Positions 18,171 to 29,258 are shown, numbered from the stretch's first letter. The stretch: DNA of 64,000 bases from Janthinobacterium sp. PAMC25594 (GCF_019443505.1 NZ_CP080377.1:3410001-3474000), one strand, 5' to 3'. Notes: a model not told the origin generated them from the sequence alone. Program-made: numbers and translations.

Positions 18171-18253
18171 ATCTTACCAGTTCAGCAGGAAATATCTGTC
18201 AAGCATCACGCATTGCGCCTGAACTTAAGCCATTATTCAGCAAGTTTTGACAA

Positions 18254-19198
18254 TTAATTCAATTGCTGAATGCCTGCCAAGACCCAGCCGCTGTTGCCGC
18301 TGACGGGTTTCGACATATTCCACACTTCCGCGAACGGCTCGGCTGCCGCGCCCGGCGCCGAACGGATCAGACCCGTAAACTTCACGCTGGCCAGGTAATC
18401 GTTGACGCTCGTCTCGATACCGAGCAATTCGGCATCGATGGTGACGACATCGGTAAAGTCCGGCTGCGCGCCCCGTTCCTGGATCTGCATGCGCAGTTCC
18501 CCATACACTTCCGGCGACGTGAATTCACGGATATCGTTGACGTCGGCCTTGTCCCAGGCCGCTTGCAGGCGAATAAAATTGCTTTTCGCGTGGCGCAGGA
18601 AGGCTTCCTTGTCGAAGTCGCTTGGCACGCCCCATGGCGCGGCAACCTCTGCTGGCTTGTCCAGGCCGACGCCGGACGAGGCGGGCTGCAACGGCGGCAG
18701 CGGTGGAATGCCCGAACCAATGTCGGGCACGTTGCCCGCTGGCGCAGGCTGGTTGCCGCCAAAGCCGCTGAACGGCGCATTGCCGCTGGTGTTGCCGTCA
18801 CGCTTGCCGCGCACCATGCGGTAGATGAAGAAGGCCACGCCAGCCAGCAAAGCCACCATCAGCAGGGTACTGATCATGCTGGCCAGGGCGCCGCCCAGGC
18901 CGAAATGCGACAGCAGCGCGCCCAGGCCCAGGCCCAGCAGTGCGCCGCCCAATAGCCCCTTCCAGCGGCTCGGCGCCTTGGCGGCGGGTGCCGGTGCAGG
19001 CGCTGGCGCAGGTTGCGCCTGACGTGGCGCGGCAGCCGGAGCCGGGGTCGGCGCCGGTGCGGGCGCCTGGCGGCCCACGTTTTGCGATTGGCGGCCAAAC
19101 GAGCGGCCACCGCCCATCGGACGGGCCAGCGCCTCGCCCAGCATGGATACCGTGGTCGCGGCCAGCATCATGCCGACCATAAATTTCTTCAATTTCAT
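18254..19198 (-). CDS. Tim44-like domain membrane protein
   Basis: A 314-residue protein from MKLKKFMVGMMLAATTVSM, with AGGAGATGG upstream. It has an N-terminal signal or membrane segment, an alanine/proline-rich linker (about residues 45-75), glycine-rich hydrophobic stretches near 80-130 ending in a membrane span (LLMVALLAGVAFFIYRMVRG), and a C-terminal Tim44/MBA1-like domain (about 200-310: FDKEAFLRHAKSNFIRLQAAWDK..). It sits between ubiE and ubiJ, which is common in Burkholderiales. The role is unknown; a membrane-associated lipid or protein-binding function is only suggested by the fold. Confidence 0.82.
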   Translation of the reverse strand: MKLKKFMVGMMLAATTVSMLGEALARPMGGGRSFGRQSQNVGRQAPAPAPTPAPAAAPRQAQPAPAPAPAPAAKAPSRWKGLLGGALLGLGLGALLSHFGLGGALASMISTLLMVALLAGVAFFIYRMVRGKRDGNTSGNAPFSGFGGNQPAPAGNVPDIGSGIPPLPPLQPASSGVGLDKPAEVAAPWGVPSDFDKEAFLRHAKSNFIRLQAAWDKADVNDIREFTSPEVYGELRMQIQERGAQPDFTDVVTIDAELLGIETSVNDYLASVKFTGLIRSAPGAAAEPFAEVWNMSKPVSGNSGWVLAGIQQLN

Positions 19199-19229
19199 TC
19201 CATCTCCTAAAATCACCGGCAAGGGTGAA

Positions 19230-19964
19230 TTACATCTTGATGCCGGTATGCAAAGCGGCAATGCCTGCCGTCAAATTGTAGTACTGCACGCGCTCCAGGC
19301 CCGCCGTTTCCATCATGGTCTTCAGCGTTTCCTGGTCCGGGTGCATGCGGATCGATTCGGCCAGGTAGCGATAGCTTTCCGCGTCGCCGGCGATTTTCTG
19401 TCCGAACCACGGCAAGACCGAGAACGAATACAGGTCATACGGCTTTTGCAGCGGTGCCGCCACCTTGGAAAACTCCAGCACCTGCAGCTTGCCGCCCGGT
19501 TTCAGCACGCGGCGCATTTCCGCCAGCGCCACATCCTTGTGCGTCATGTTGCGCAAGCCAAAGGCCACGCTGACACGGTCAAAATAATTATCGGGGAACG
19601 GCAGTTTTTCCGCGTCACACAACAAGGTGGGGGTGAGCAAGCCGCGATTCAAGAGGCGGTCGCGGCCCACGCGCAACATCGATTCATTGATATCGGTCAA
19701 CCAGACTTCACCGGTAGGACCCGCCTGCCTGGCAAACGCCTTCGACAGGTCGCCCGTGCCGCCGGCGATGTCGAGCACCTTGAAGCCGGGGCGCACGCCC
19801 GCGTTGGCAATGGTGAACGTCTTCCACAGACGGTGCAGCCCGCCCGACATCAAGTCGTTCATCACGTCGTATTTGGCAGCGACGGAATGGAACACCTTGG
19901 CGACTTCGCGCACTTTGTCGTCTTCTGCAACTGTTTTGTATCCGAAATGGGTCGTATTGGTCAT
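19230..19964 (-). CDS. ubiE: Ubiquinone/menaquinone C-methyltransferase UbiE
   Basis: A 244-residue SAM methyltransferase starting at [12 protein letters not shown]. The UbiE signatures YD.MND.MS.G.HR.WK (near residues 33-49), the SAM-binding [15 protein letters not shown] (near 64-78) and [12 protein letters not shown] (near 130-141) are present. It carries out C-methylation of 2-octaprenyl-6-methoxy-1,4-benzoquinol in ubiquinone synthesis. It lies 31 bases before the Tim44-like gene. The ribosome-binding site is weak. Confidence 0.95.
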   Translation of the reverse strand: MTNTTHFGYKTVAEDDKVREVAKVFHSVAAKYDVMNDLMSGGLHRLWKTFTIANAGVRPGFKVLDIAGGTGDLSKAFARQAGPTGEVWLTDINESMLRVGRDRLLNRGLLTPTLLCDAEKLPFPDNYFDRVSVAFGLRNMTHKDVALAEMRRVLKPGGKLQVLEFSKVAAPLQKPYDLYSFSVLPWFGQKIAGDAESYRYLAESIRMHPDQETLKTMMETAGLERVQYYNLTAGIAALHTGIKM

Positions 19965-19993
19965 GGTAGGCAGTCTGTTTGAACTTGCACGCA

Positions 19994-21235
19994 TTATACA
20001 AGCGGCAGGCGCATTTCCCCGTGACGCCGGAGAAGGTATTGCCTTTCCACTACATTTGAAGCCAGCATTGCCGCCTGCGCATACGCCGCCAGCGCACCGG
20101 CACGATCACCCTGGCGGCGCAGAAAGTCGGCCCGGGCCGCATGCAGATAATGCGAGTTGGCAAGGCTGGGCACGGCTTCCAGCCGTTCCAGCCACGCCAG
20201 GCCATGTGCGGCGCCGTGCGCCATGGCGCAGGCAATCACCGCATTGAGCAAGATCAACGGTTCCGGCTTGTGCCGCAGCAAGGCGCCGTACAGGGCGCTG
20301 ATCTGGCGCCAGTCCGTCTGGCTGGCCGTGGGCGCTCGGGCGTGCAAGGCGGCAATGGCGGCCTGCAATTGGTAAGGCCCTGGCGTTCGGACGGCCATCG
20401 CCTGCTCCAGCAACGCCAGCCCTTCCGCGATCAGCGCGTCATCCCACAGGCGCCGCTCCTGCTCTTCCAGGGTCAGCAGTTCACCGTCTGGCGACAGGCG
20501 GGCCGGACCGCGCGACGCCTGCAGCAGCATCAGGGCCAATAGCCCCTGCACTTCCGGCTGCCCCGGCTGCAGGCTGTCGAGCAGCCGTCCCAGGCGCAGC
20601 GCTTCCGCGCACAGGTCGGCGCGCAGCAAACTATCGCCGCCGCTGGCGCAATAGCCTTCGCTGAACACCAGATAGATGACATGCAACACTTGCGCCAGCC
20701 GTGGCGGCCAGTCTTGCGCTGGCGGCAACTCGAAGGCAATGCGCGCTTCGGCGATCTTGCGTTTGGCGCGCAACAGGCGCTGCGACAGGGCCGCCTCCGC
20801 CACGCCGAAGGCGCGCGCGATCTCGGCCGTGGACAAGCCACACAAGGTGCGCAGGGCCAGCGCCACCTGCGCCTCGGGCGCCAGCGCAGGATGGCAACAA
20901 ATGAACAGCAGGCGCAGCCGATCATCCTCGATGGCTTGTGTTTCTTCCATCACGGCAGCAGGCAGGCACGACAGCAGGGCTTCGCCGTCCGGCACGCTCT
21001 TGCCCGCGCGGCGCACGTGGTCGAGGCCTGCGTTGCGCGCCACGGCACTGAGCCAGGCGGCGGGATTGTCGGGGATGCCCGTTTGCGGCCACAGTTCCAG
21101 TGCCTTGCGGCACGCTTCCTGCAACACATCTTCCGCCAGGCCCAGGTCGCCGAAACGCCGCATCAGGCCGGCCAGCACCCTGCCCTTTTCCTGACGAAAG
21201 ACGTGTTCGACGGCCGCAATGGCATCGCTTGCCAT
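19994..21235 (-). CDS. ECF42-type sigma factor with C-terminal TPR-like domain
   Basis: A 413-residue sigma-70 family protein. Region 2 ([30 protein letters not shown], residues 10-40) and region 4 ([35 protein letters not shown], about 130-165) are followed by a 240-residue helical extension with [19 protein letters not shown] and the tetratricopeptide-like tail characteristic of the ECF42 group. No anti-sigma factor is next to it; in this group the extension regulates activity and the partner is a YCII/DGPF protein, which here is encoded two bases upstream on the same strand. Target promoters are unknown but the YCII gene itself is the usual one. Confidence 0.88.
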   Translation of the reverse strand: MASDAIAAVEHVFRQEKGRVLAGLMRRFGDLGLAEDVLQEACRKALELWPQTGIPDNPAAWLSAVARNAGLDHVRRAGKSVPDGEALLSCLPAAVMEETQAIEDDRLRLLFICCHPALAPEAQVALALRTLCGLSTAEIARAFGVAEAALSQRLLRAKRKIAEARIAFELPPAQDWPPRLAQVLHVIYLVFSEGYCASGGDSLLRADLCAEALRLGRLLDSLQPGQPEVQGLLALMLLQASRGPARLSPDGELLTLEEQERRLWDDALIAEGLALLEQAMAVRTPGPYQLQAAIAALHARAPTASQTDWRQISALYGALLRHKPEPLILLNAVIACAMAHGAAHGLAWLERLEAVPSLANSHYLHAARADFLRRQGDRAGALAAYAQAAMLASNVVERQYLLRRHGEMRLPLV

Positions 21236-21237
21236 GG

Positions 21238-21582
21238 CTATGCCGTGACAGGCCGCACTTCGATGGTGCCCAGCGAGGCCACGGGGCAACGCCCGGCCCA
21301 GGCCAGCGCCTCGTCCAGGTGGGCGCAATCGAGCAGGTAATAGCCGCCCAGTTGCTCCTTGGTTTCCGCGAACGGCCCATCCGTAATGACGGGCTTGCCA
21401 TTTTGCACCCGCACGCAGGTGGCGCTGCCCACGGGCGCCAGCTCGGCCCCGCCGCGCAGCACGCCGGCCGCTTCCAGTGCCTGTGTATAACAGGCAAAGT
21501 CGGCCATCAGGCTGGCCATCTGCCCTTCTGGCATGGATGCATAACGGGATTCGTCGGCGTAGATCAGGATCAGGTATTCCAT
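21238..21582 (-). CDS. YCII/DGPF-domain protein
   Basis: A 114-residue YCII-family protein starting MEYLILIYADES, with GGAGAAG upstream. The signature TDGPFAETKEQLGGYYLLDC sits near residues 65-84. DGPF proteins are nearly always encoded beside ECF42 sigma factors, as here, and are the main targets of that sigma factor. Their biochemical role is not established. The stop codon is two bases before the sigma-factor start, so they form one operon. Confidence 0.85.
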   Translation of the reverse strand: MEYLILIYADESRYASMPEGQMASLMADFACYTQALEAAGVLRGGAELAPVGSATCVRVQNGKPVITDGPFAETKEQLGGYYLLDCAHLDEALAWAGRCPVASLGTIEVRPVTA

Positions 21583-21593
21583 AGTCTCTTCTC

Positions 21594-21624
21594 CAAAAGA
21601 AAAATGCCCGCAAGCGCGGGCATT
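21594..21624 (-). terminator. Terminator of the DUF971 gene operon
   Basis: Minus-strand stem AATGCCCGC/GCGGGCATT with a four-base loop followed by TTTTCTTTT, between the DUF971 gene and the YCII gene. Confidence 0.85.
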
Positions 21625-21681
21625 CATACGACGAATGGATATGCGGCAATCCGACAAGCTTACCGCATTATTTTTTTCACC

Positions 21682-22134
21682 TTAGTGTTTATGCCCGCAA
21701 CTTGGGCCGTGAATATGACCGCCGGAAGATTGCTTGACCGTCATGTCGGCCTTCGCGTCGCGGCCGCTGTCGCCGGGGTAGCCGGCCGCCGCCAGCTGGT
21801 CCAGGTAGGCTTGCCACAATGTCGCTTGCTGCGCGCCCAGCTTGTGCAGATAAGCCCAGGTGTACAGGCCGGAATTGTGGCCATCGCTGAAGGTCGGCTG
21901 CACGGCGTAGTTGCCGACCGGCTCCAGACCCGTGATGCCGACGAGGCGCTTGCCTAATTGCAAGGTTTCCTGGCCCTTGCCATGGCCCTGCACTTCGGCC
22001 GACGGCGAATACACGCGCAGGTATTCGAACGGCAACGTAAATGTGCTGCCATCGTCGAAGGCCACATCGAGCACGCGCGACTGGTTGTGCACGGTCAAGC
22101 CGGTCGGTTGGGGTGTTGCTGTTTTTTCAGTCAT
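21682..22134 (-). CDS. DUF971 (GBBH-like N-terminal) protein
   Basis: A 150-residue protein with the DUF971 core at residues 10-110 (LTVHNQSRVLDVAFDDG..F.LPFEYLRVYSPSAEV, and YAVQPTFSDGHNSGLYTWAYLHKLG). The fold is shared with the N-terminal domain of gamma-butyrobetaine hydroxylase. The C-terminus is rich in histidine and cysteine (GGHIHGPSCGHKH), a possible metal-binding tail that not all family members have. It lies nine bases after the HIT gene on the same strand. Function is unknown; the family is often linked to iron-sulfur metabolism. Confidence 0.82.
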   Translation of the reverse strand: MTEKTATPQPTGLTVHNQSRVLDVAFDDGSTFTLPFEYLRVYSPSAEVQGHGKGQETLQLGKRLVGITGLEPVGNYAVQPTFSDGHNSGLYTWAYLHKLGAQQATLWQAYLDQLAAAGYPGDSGRDAKADMTVKQSSGGHIHGPSCGHKH

Positions 22135-22143
22135 GACGATACT

Positions 22144-22596
22144 TTATGCGGATAAACGTTGAATGATGGCGGCGCGCAGTGCTGGCAACAGGGCGCGGCG
22201 CGTGGCCAGTACTTCCGGCGCCGTCTCGCGCTGGACCACCGCCCAGCTGGGGTTCGGGAAATGCGCATCGTCGCGGTAGCGGGGAATCACGTGCCAGTGC
22301 ACGTGCGGCGTCATGTTGCCGAAACTGGCCAGATTGACCTTTTCTGGCTGCATCACTTCACGCACGGCCAGCTCGACTTGCCACACGACTTCCATGACGT
22401 AATTGCGCTCGCCCGGCGTCAAATCCGTCATTTCCTTCACGTGCTTGTTCCAGATCACGCGGCAAAAGCCGGGGTAGCTTGGATCATCGACGGCCACCAC
22501 GGACAAGCGTTCGCTGCGCCACAGCAAGGTCTCCAGACCCTGCTTGTTGGCGTAGCCGTCCAGCAAGCTGCACAGATCGCAGGTCAAGGAACTCAC
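22144..22596 (-). CDS. HIT-family protein
   Basis: A 150-residue histidine-triad protein. The HIT motif HVHWHV has its histidines at 98, 100 and 102, and an N-terminal CDLC pair (residues 6 and 9) may hold zinc. Such proteins hydrolyse nucleotide phosphoramidates or dinucleoside polyphosphates. Translation appears to begin at a GTG that overlaps the stop codon of the large dehydrogenase gene by four bases, so coupling is likely. Confidence 0.82.
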   Translation of the reverse strand: MSSLTCDLCSLLDGYANKQGLETLLWRSERLSVVAVDDPSYPGFCRVIWNKHVKEMTDLTPGERNYVMEVVWQVELAVREVMQPEKVNLASFGNMTPHVHWHVIPRYRDDAHFPNPSWAVVQRETAPEVLATRRALLPALRAAIIQRLSA

Positions 22597-25500
22597 ACAA
22601 GCACCCGTTCGATGCCGCCGTCATTGGCGCGCTTCACATAATCCGGCATCCAGTTCTCTCCCAGCAAGTGTTTGGCGATCTCGACAACGATGTAGTCGGC
22701 CGTCGTGCCCGAATCATCATTGTAGCGCGAGAGTCCTTGCAGGCACGACGGGCAGCTGGTGAGGATTTTTACGTCGCCGGTAAAACCGTCGCCGCGCAGC
22801 TTGTCGGCGCCCTTGACCATCTCTTCTTCCTTGCGGAAACGCACTTGCGTGGAAATGTCGGGACGCGTGACGGCCAGCGAACCCGATTCGCCGCAGCAAC
22901 GCTCATTTTTCTCGATCTTCACGTTGTCCACCGTGCTGATCAGGGAATTGATGGTCTTGCCCGATTCCTGCAACTTCATCGGATTGTGGCATGGCTCGTG
23001 GTACATATAGCGCGTGCCGTTGACGCCTTCCAGCTTGACGTTTTTCTCCAGCAAATACTCATGGATATCCATGATGCGGCAGCCGGGGAAAATCTTTTCA
23101 AACTGGTAGGTTGCCAGCTGGTCATAGCAGGTGCCACACGACACCAGCACCGTCTTGATGTCCAGGTAATTGAGCGTGTTGGCCATGCGGTGGAACAGGA
23201 CGCGGTTGTCCGTCATCATCTTCTCGGCCTTGTCGAACTCACCCGCACCCCGCTGCGGATAACCGCAGCACAGGTAGCCAGGCGGCAAGACCGTCTGCAC
23301 GCCCACTTCCCACAGCATCGCTTGCGTCGCCAGGCCCACTTGCGAGAACAGCCGTTCCGAACCGCAACCGGGGAAGTAAAACACGGCTTCCGTATCGGCC
23401 GTGGTCGTCTTCGGATTGCGGATGATCGGAATGACTTTATCATCTTCGATGTCGAGCAACGCGCGCGCCGTTTTCTTCGGCAAGTTGCCCGGCATCTTTT
23501 TGTTGATGAAGTGAATCACCTGCGCCTTGACGGGCGGCTTGCCCGTCGATGGCGGCGGCGCCTTGGTTTGCTTCTTGGCAAACTTCTTCAGCAGATCGTG
23601 GCCCAGGCGCTGCGCCTTGTAGCCCCAGTCGATCATGACCTTGCGCGTGGCATTGATGGTCACGGGATCGGTGGCGTTGAGGAACAGCATCGTCGCCTTG
23701 GTGCCCGGATTGAAGCTTTTCTTGTCCATCTTGCGCAGCAAGTTACGCATGTTCATCGACACGTCGCCGAAGTCGATGTTGACGGGGCAAGGCGTGACGC
23801 ATTTATGGCACACCGTGCAGTGGTCGGCCACGTCTTCGAACTCTTCCCAATGCTTGATGGAAATACCGCGGCGCGTCTGCTCTTCGTACAGGAAGGCTTC
23901 GATCAGGGACGAGGTCGCCAAAATCTTGTCGCGTGGCGAGTACAGCAAATTGGCGCGCGGCACGTGGGTTGCGCACACGGGTTTGCACTTGCCGCAGCGC
24001 AAGCAATCCTTGACGCTGTCGGCGATGGCGCCGATATCGCTTTGCTGCATGATCAAGGACTCATGCCCCATCAGGCCGAACGATGGCGTATAGGCATTGC
24101 GCAAGTCGGCGCCCATGCCCGGCAGATTCAGCAACTTGCCTTTATTGAAACGGCCTTCCGGGTCGATGCGCTGCTTGTAGCTGCGGAATTCGCCGATTTC
24201 TTCTTCCGTCAAAAATTCCAGCTTGGTGATGCCGATACCGTGTTCGCCGGAAATGACGCCATTGAGCGAGCGGGCCAGGATCATGATGCGACCCACGGCG
24301 GCGTGGGCATCCTGCAGCATGTCGTAATTGTCCGAGTTGACGGGCAAGTTCGTGTGCACGTTGCCGTCGCCCGCATGCATGTGCAGCGCGACAAACACGC
24401 GGCTACGCAAGATGCGCGCGTGAATCGCCGTCGCTTCGTCGAGGATCAGTTTGAACGCGGCGCCATTGAAGATCTGGCGCAGCTGGGCGCGGATCTCTTG
24501 CTTCCACGTGATGCGCACGGTGCGGTCCTGCACCACGTCGAACAGGGTGGCGTCCGGCTGTGTTTCCAGGCGTGCATCGAAGACGGGCAGCAAACGCTCC
24601 ATGCCCAGTTCAGCCAGTTCGCCCTTCACATCGGCCAGCGGACGGTCCAGCTGGGCCAGCAGACAGGTCCAGCGTGCCGTGACTTGCGCCAGCAACTGCT
24701 GCGCCTGCTCGGCGCGGTCGCCCAGCATTTCCGCGTCATCGACGCGGTCGTCCGACGCATCGTCACTCTTGCCAATGGGTAAGTTACCCTTGGCAAAGAA
24801 TTCGCTCAGGGCATCGGCCAGTTGCAGCTTGTTCTTGATCGACAGTTCGATATTGATGCGCTCGATGCCATCCGTATATTCGCCCATGCGATTGAGCGGA
24901 ATCACCACGTCTTCATTGATTTTAAAGGCGTTGGTGTGCTTGGCGATCGCCGCCGTGCGGGCGCGATCGAGCCAGAATTTCTTGCGCGCTTCGGGGCTGA
25001 CGGCCACAAAACCTTCGCCCACACGGGTGTTGGCGATGCGCACCACTTCCGACGCCGCTTGCGCGACGGCGTTTTCATCGTCGCCGACGATGTCGCCAAA
25101 CAGGGCCATCTTCGGCAGCACGCCCCGCTTCGACTTGGTGGCGTAACCGACGGCGCGCAGGTAGCGCTCGTCCAGGTGTTCCAGGCCCGCCAGGCGGATG
25201 GTCGTGTATTGCTCGCCCTTGGCCGGCAAGCCATCGAGGTAATCCTTGATTTCCACGATCGACGGGATCGCATCGCGCGCCTGGCCAAAGAATTCCAGGC
25301 AGACGGTGCGGGCGAATTTCGGCATCTTGTGCAAGATCCAGCGCGCCGACGTGATCAGGCCGTCGCAGCCTTCCTTCTGGATGCCCGGCAAGCCGGCGAG
25401 GAATTTGTCCGTCACGTCCTTGCCCAGGCCCTCCTTGCGGAACTTGCGGCCAGGAATTTCCAGGATTTCCGTCTTGAACGGCGCGTTCGGTTTCGTCGCG

Positions 25501-26633
25501 TCGCGCGTGCTCGGGTGACGCCATTCCAGCTGGAAACGTGCCAGTGCGATATCGTGGATCTTGCCCAGGTTATGGTCGAGTCGCGTCACGTCGAGCCAGT
25601 CGCCGTTCGGGTCGACCATGCGCCACGAAGCCAGGTTATCGAGCGCCGTACCCCACAGCACGGCCTTCTTGCCGCCCGCATTCATGGCGACATTGCCGCC
25701 GATGCAAGAAGCGTGGGCCGAGGTCGGATCGACGGCAAACACGAAACCGGCCTTTTCCGCCGCTTCCGAGACTTTATTGGTGATCACGCCCGCGCCCGAA
25801 TGGATCGTCGCGTATTCGTGCGTGAGGCCCGGCAAGACCGTCATTTCCACGGCGCCCAGGGTAATGAGTTTTTCCGTGTTGATGACGGCCGACATCGGCG
25901 TCAGGGGAATCGCGCCGCCCGTGTAGCCGGTGCCGCCGCCGCGCGGGATGATGGTCAGCCCCAGCTCGATGCAGCCTTTGACCAGGCCGGCCATTTCCTC
26001 TTCCGTGTCGGGCGTGAGCACGACGAACGGGTATTCGACGCGCCAGTCGGTGGCGTCCGTCACGTGCGACACGCGCGTCATGCCGTCGAAGCGCACATTG
26101 TGCTTTTCCGTGTAGCGGCCCAGCACCTTGACCGTGCGCTTGCGCAAATCGTAGGTCTTGCGGAATTCGTCGCCGAAGTCGGCCACGGCCTTGCTGGCAG
26201 CCTTCAGCAGCAGTTCCACGTTGGCGCTGCGCGCCTTGGCCACTTCGGGCGCTTCGCCACTGGCCGCGACGTCGCCGCCGGCCGCATCGATGCCCAAGCG
26301 GCGCTTGTCGACTTCGGCCAGGCGGTGATGCAAGGCATCGATCAAACCCTGGCGGCGCTTCGGGTTGTCCAGCAAGTCATCCTGCAGGTAGGGATTGCGG
26401 CGCACGACCCAGATATCGCCCAGCACCTCATACAGCATGCGGGCCGAACGGCCCGTCTGACGGGCGCCGCGCAACTCGTCGAGCAGGCGCCAGGAGTCCT
26501 CCCCCAACAGGCGTATGACGATCTCGCGATCGGAAAACGACGTGTAGTTATACGGGATTTCGCGCAGGCGGCTTGCTGCGGGACCATTCGGCGTTTCTGC
26601 CAGTAAAGCTTGGATATGTGCGGGAGCGTTCAT
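22593..26633 (-). CDS. DUF3683 FAD-linked oxidase / Fe-S oxidoreductase fusion
   Basis: A 1,346-residue fusion. After an N-terminal DUF3683 segment (residues about 15-170) come an FAD-binding PCMH domain ([23 protein letters not shown] near 220-245), a long FAD-oxidase C-terminal domain with [15 protein letters not shown] near residues 755-770, a two-cluster ferredoxin region ([11 protein letters not shown] and [12 protein letters not shown], near 880-970), and a CCG-type heterodisulfide-reductase-like tail ([32 protein letters not shown]). The layout combines GlcD- and GlcF-like parts, as in YdiJ, but it is longer. It probably oxidises a D-2-hydroxyacid (lactate, glycolate or hydroxyglutarate) and feeds the quinone pool. 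Substrate is not determined. Confidence 0.88.
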   Translation of the reverse strand: MNAPAHIQALLAETPNGPAASRLREIPYNYTSFSDREIVIRLLGEDSWRLLDELRGARQTGRSARMLYEVLGDIWVVRRNPYLQDDLLDNPKRRQGLIDALHHRLAEVDKRRLGIDAAGGDVAASGEAPEVAKARSANVELLLKAASKAVADFGDEFRKTYDLRKRTVKVLGRYTEKHNVRFDGMTRVSHVTDATDWRVEYPFVVLTPDTEEEMAGLVKGCIELGLTIIPRGGGTGYTGGAIPLTPMSAVINTEKLITLGAVEMTVLPGLTHEYATIHSGAGVITNKVSEAAEKAGFVFAVDPTSAHASCIGGNVAMNAGGKKAVLWGTALDNLASWRMVDPNGDWLDVTRLDHNLGKIHDIALARFQLEWRHPSTRDATKPNAPFKTEILEIPGRKFRKEGLGKDVTDKFLAGLPGIQKEGCDGLITSARWILHKMPKFARTVCLEFFGQARDAIPSIVEIKDYLDGLPAKGEQYTTIRLAGLEHLDERYLRAVGYATKSKRGVLPKMALFGDIVGDDENAVAQAASEVVRIANTRVGEGFVAVSPEARKKFWLDRARTAAIAKHTNAFKINEDVVIPLNRMGEYTDGIERINIELSIKNKLQLADALSEFFAKGNLPIGKSDDASDDRVDDAEMLGDRAEQAQQLLAQVTARWTCLLAQLDRPLADVKGELAELGMERLLPVFDARLETQPDATLFDVVQDRTVRITWKQEIRAQLRQIFNGAAFKLILDEATAIHARILRSRVFVALHMHAGDGNVHTNLPVNSDNYDMLQDAHAAVGRIMILARSLNGVISGEHGIGITKLEFLTEEEIGEFRSYKQRIDPEGRFNKGKLLNLPGMGADLRNAYTPSFGLMGHESLIMQQSDIGAIADSVKDCLRCGKCKPVCATHVPRANLLYSPRDKILATSSLIEAFLYEEQTRRGISIKHWEEFEDVADHCTVCHKCVTPCPVNIDFGDVSMNMRNLLRKMDKKSFNPGTKATMLFLNATDPVTINATRKVMIDWGYKAQRLGHDLLKKFAKKQTKAPPPSTGKPPVKAQVIHFINKKMPGNLPKKTARALLDIEDDKVIPIIRNPKTTTADTEAVFYFPGCGSERLFSQVGLATQAMLWEVGVQTVLPPGYLCCGYPQRGAGEFDKAEKMMTDNRVLFHRMANTLNYLDIKTVLVSCGTCYDQLATYQFEKIFPGCRIMDIHEYLLEKNVKLEGVNGTRYMYHEPCHNPMKLQESGKTINSLISTVDNVKIEKNERCCGESGSLAVTRPDISTQVRFRKEEEMVKGADKLRGDGFTGDVKILTSCPSCLQGLSRYNDDSGTTADYIVVEIAKHLLGENWMPDYVKRANDGGIERVLV

Positions 26634-26895
26634 GGAGTGTGGTGACGATGTGGACTGGACCCTAAAGGACCATTTTATCTTATTGCGCCGCACCATGCGG
26701 GAACAGCCTTAGCCCGCCTAAGGTTTAAGCACCTCATCGGCTACCATAGCAAATACGGGAAAGCCTACTTTTGCATGAATAAAAAACCAGTTTCCATGAT
26801 TTTTTGACGCAAAAATGCCAAGAATCGGACTCAGCCACAAACTATCAAGCGGCCCAAAATAGGGCAAACAGGCGTTGCAATACGCCCCATCGCCA
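26634..26895. other. Noncoding gap with no recognisable feature
   Basis: This AT-richer stretch between the large dehydrogenase gene and the YqaA gene shows no convincing open reading frame, terminator or repeat. Confidence 0.5.
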
Positions 26896-27387
26896 TCACG
26901 CCAGCATTTGCCCGATCCGGTGCCATACGCCATCGGGCACGTACAGCAGCAAAACCGTCATGCTCAGGTAGCGCGCGCACTTGCCGATGGCCATGTAGAC
27001 CACGCTGGGCCAGAATGGCAGCTTGAGCCAGCCAGCCAGGGTGCACAGGGGGTCGCCCACGATGGGCAGCCAGGCCAGCAGCATGGTCTTGGCGCCATAG
27101 CGGGCCAGCCAACGGAACCAGCGCGTGTCGCGCTCCTTGGCGAACGCCTGCTTGGCCCGGTAGCCCATCCAGTAGTCGACGATGCCGCCCAGGGTATTGC
27201 CCAGGGTGGCGACGCCGATGACGGCCCAGAACAGTGCGGGATTGGCCTTGATGACGGCAAATACGGCCGGTTCCGAGCCGAGCGGCAAGAGGGTGGCGGA
27301 AATAAAGCTGATCAGAAAGACCGAGGTCAGCCCGACTTCCGGTGCTGCGATCAGCTGCAGCAGCCAGGCGATTGCGGATTCGATCAT
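26896..27387 (-). CDS. yqaA: YqaA-family (DedA/VTT-like) membrane protein
   Basis: A 163-residue inner-membrane protein starting MIESAIAWLLQLI. It has about four hydrophobic segments and the SNARE-associated/VTT family pattern LPLGSEPAVFA near residues 35-46 and LGNTLGGIVDYWMGY near 62-76, plus LPIVGDPLCTLAGWLK near 107-122. The related DedA proteins transport lipid carriers such as undecaprenyl phosphate; for YqaA this is only by analogy. It lies alone, divergent from ilvA. Confidence 0.82.
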   Translation of the reverse strand: MIESAIAWLLQLIAAPEVGLTSVFLISFISATLLPLGSEPAVFAVIKANPALFWAVIGVATLGNTLGGIVDYWMGYRAKQAFAKERDTRWFRWLARYGAKTMLLAWLPIVGDPLCTLAGWLKLPFWPSVVYMAIGKCARYLSMTVLLLYVPDGVWHRIGQMLA

Positions 27388-27589
27388 GGAACACTTCGCG
27401 ATGCGGTAAGGCTCTCCATTATAATGAAGAGCAGCTTGCGCGCCGCACAATCCGCGCCAAGCAGCCAGGGCTCACCGGCCCCTAGTTCCACAGAGCATTA
27501 TTTGTCGCCAGGCTATCCGCCGCCGCGCCGCCGCTATCGACCGACACGCTCCAGTACCTTTCTGGCCCAGAATCACTTGCTAGCAGACT

Positions 27590-29125
27590 ATGAACATCGA
27601 CTACCTCAAGAAAATCCTGACCGCCCGCGTCTATGACGTCGCCACCGAAACGCCGCTGGAACTGGCCCCTGCCCTGTCGCAGCGCCTGAACAACCAGATT
27701 TACTTCAAGCGCGAAGACATGCAGAGCGTGTTCAGCTTCAAGATTCGCGGCGCCTACAACAAGATGGCCCAGCTCAGCGATGCGGAACGCAAGCGCGGCG
27801 TCATTTGCGCCTCGGCCGGCAACCATGCCCAAGGCGTGGCCCTGTCGGCCGCGCGCATGGGCTGCCGTGCCGTCATCGTCATGCCCACCACCACGCCCCC
27901 CGTCAAGATCGACGCCGTCAAGGCGCGCGGCGGCGTGCATGTGGAAATCGTGCTGCACGGCGAGTCCTACACGGACGCCTACAACCACGCGCTGACCCTG
28001 GAAAAAGAACAGAAGCTGACCTTCGTGCACCCGTTCGACGATCCGGACGTGATCGCCGGCCAGGGCACGATCGGCATGGAAATCCTGCGCCAGCATTCCG
28101 GTCCCATCCACGCCATCTTCGTCGCCATCGGCGGCGGCGGCCTGATCGCCGGCGTGGCTGCGTACGTGAAACAGATTCGCCCCGACATCAAGATCATCGG
28201 CGTGCAAACGGTCGATTCGGACGCCATGGCGCGCTCGCTGAAAGCGGGCGAACGGGTGACCCTGCCCGACGTGGGCCTGTTTTCGGACGGCACGGCCGTG
28301 CGCCTGGTGGGCGAGGAAACCTTCCGCCTGGCGCAGCAATATGTGGATGACATCATCATCGTCGACACGGACGCCATCTGCGCCGCCATCAAGGATGTGT
28401 TTACGGATACGCGCTCCATTCTGGAACCGGCCGGCGCGCTGGCCATCGCGGGTGCCAAGGCCTACGTGGAGCGGGCCAGCCTGAGCAAGCACCCCATCGT
28501 CAACCAGACGCTGGTCACCATCGCCTGCGGCGCCAACATGAATTTCGACCGCCTGCGCTTCGTTGCCGAGCGTGCCGAGCTGGGCGAGTTCCGCGAAGCC
28601 GTGTTTGCCGTCACCATGCGCGAACAGCGGGGCAGCTTCAAACGTTTCTGCTCGCTCATCGGCGCGCGCAACGTGACGGAATTTAACTACCGCATCAGCG
28701 ATGAAAAAGCCGCGCATGTGTTCGTCGGCATCCAGATTGCCGACCGGCATGAATCCGGGGCGATGGCGAAGAAATTCGAGGAGCATGAATTCAAGACGCT
28801 GGACCTGACGCACGACGAGCTGGCCAAGTCGCACATCCGCCATCTGGTGGGCGGCAAGAGCCGCCTGGCGCAGGACGAGCTGCTGTACCGCTTTGAGTTC
28901 CCCGAGCGCCCCGGTGCGCTGATGCGCTTCCTCGACAGCATGGCGCCGAACTGGAATATTTCCCTGTGCCATTACCGCAGCCAGGGCGGCGACGTGGGCC
29001 GCATCCTGGTGGGCCTGCAAGTGCCGCCCGACGAGATGGGAGAATTCGCCCGCTTCCTCGATACCCTCGGCTATCGTTACTGGGATGAGAGCAGCAATCC
29101 TGTGTATAAGCTGTTTTTGGGGTAA
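27590..29125 (+). CDS. ilvA: Threonine ammonia-lyase, biosynthetic
   Basis: A 511-residue fold-type II PLP enzyme. The PLP lysine is Lys51 in FSFKIRGAYNKM, and the phosphate-binding glycine loop is GGGGLIAG near residues 182-189. Two C-terminal ACT-like regulatory domains follow (about residues 335-410 and 430-511, e.g. EFPERPGALMRFLDSM), which mark the biosynthetic isoleucine-sensitive form rather than the short catabolic TdcB. It makes 2-oxobutanoate from threonine for isoleucine synthesis. No leader peptide or attenuator was recognised in the 200 bases upstream. Confidence 0.95.
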   Translation: MNIDYLKKILTARVYDVATETPLELAPALSQRLNNQIYFKREDMQSVFSFKIRGAYNKMAQLSDAERKRGVICASAGNHAQGVALSAARMGCRAVIVMPTTTPPVKIDAVKARGGVHVEIVLHGESYTDAYNHALTLEKEQKLTFVHPFDDPDVIAGQGTIGMEILRQHSGPIHAIFVAIGGGGLIAGVAAYVKQIRPDIKIIGVQTVDSDAMARSLKAGERVTLPDVGLFSDGTAVRLVGEETFRLAQQYVDDIIIVDTDAICAAIKDVFTDTRSILEPAGALAIAGAKAYVERASLSKHPIVNQTLVTIACGANMNFDRLRFVAERAELGEFREAVFAVTMREQRGSFKRFCSLIGARNVTEFNYRISDEKAAHVFVGIQIADRHESGAMAKKFEEHEFKTLDLTHDELAKSHIRHLVGGKSRLAQDELLYRFEFPERPGALMRFLDSMAPNWNISLCHYRSQGGDVGRILVGLQVPPDEMGEFARFLDTLGYRYWDESSNPVYKLFLG

Positions 29126-29130
29126 AAGAA

Positions 29131-29196
29131 GGGGTCAGTCGCTTCGCGATCGGAATACGTCCCATTGGGCCGTATTCCCCCTGAGGGTCCGACCCC
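29131..29196. repeat. Dispersed GGGGTC...GACCCC repeat with inner hairpin
   Basis: GGGGTC (29131-29136) and GACCCC (29191-29196) flank an inner stem GGAATACG/CGTATTCC (29152-29159 with 29171-29178). The right part repeats the palindrome seen at 1054-1084. It begins six bases after the ilvA stop and probably terminates that transcript. Confidence 0.65.
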
Positions 29197-29258
29197 AGCC
29201 GTCGCTGTTGGGTTGAAATAGGCTACCATGCGTGCTTGACTGAATTCACGCCATCACC

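Noticed and set aside
26718..26933. 71-codon minus-strand frame downstream of the YqaA gene
   Set aside because: It overlaps the end of the YqaA gene, has no ribosome-binding site and no family resemblance.
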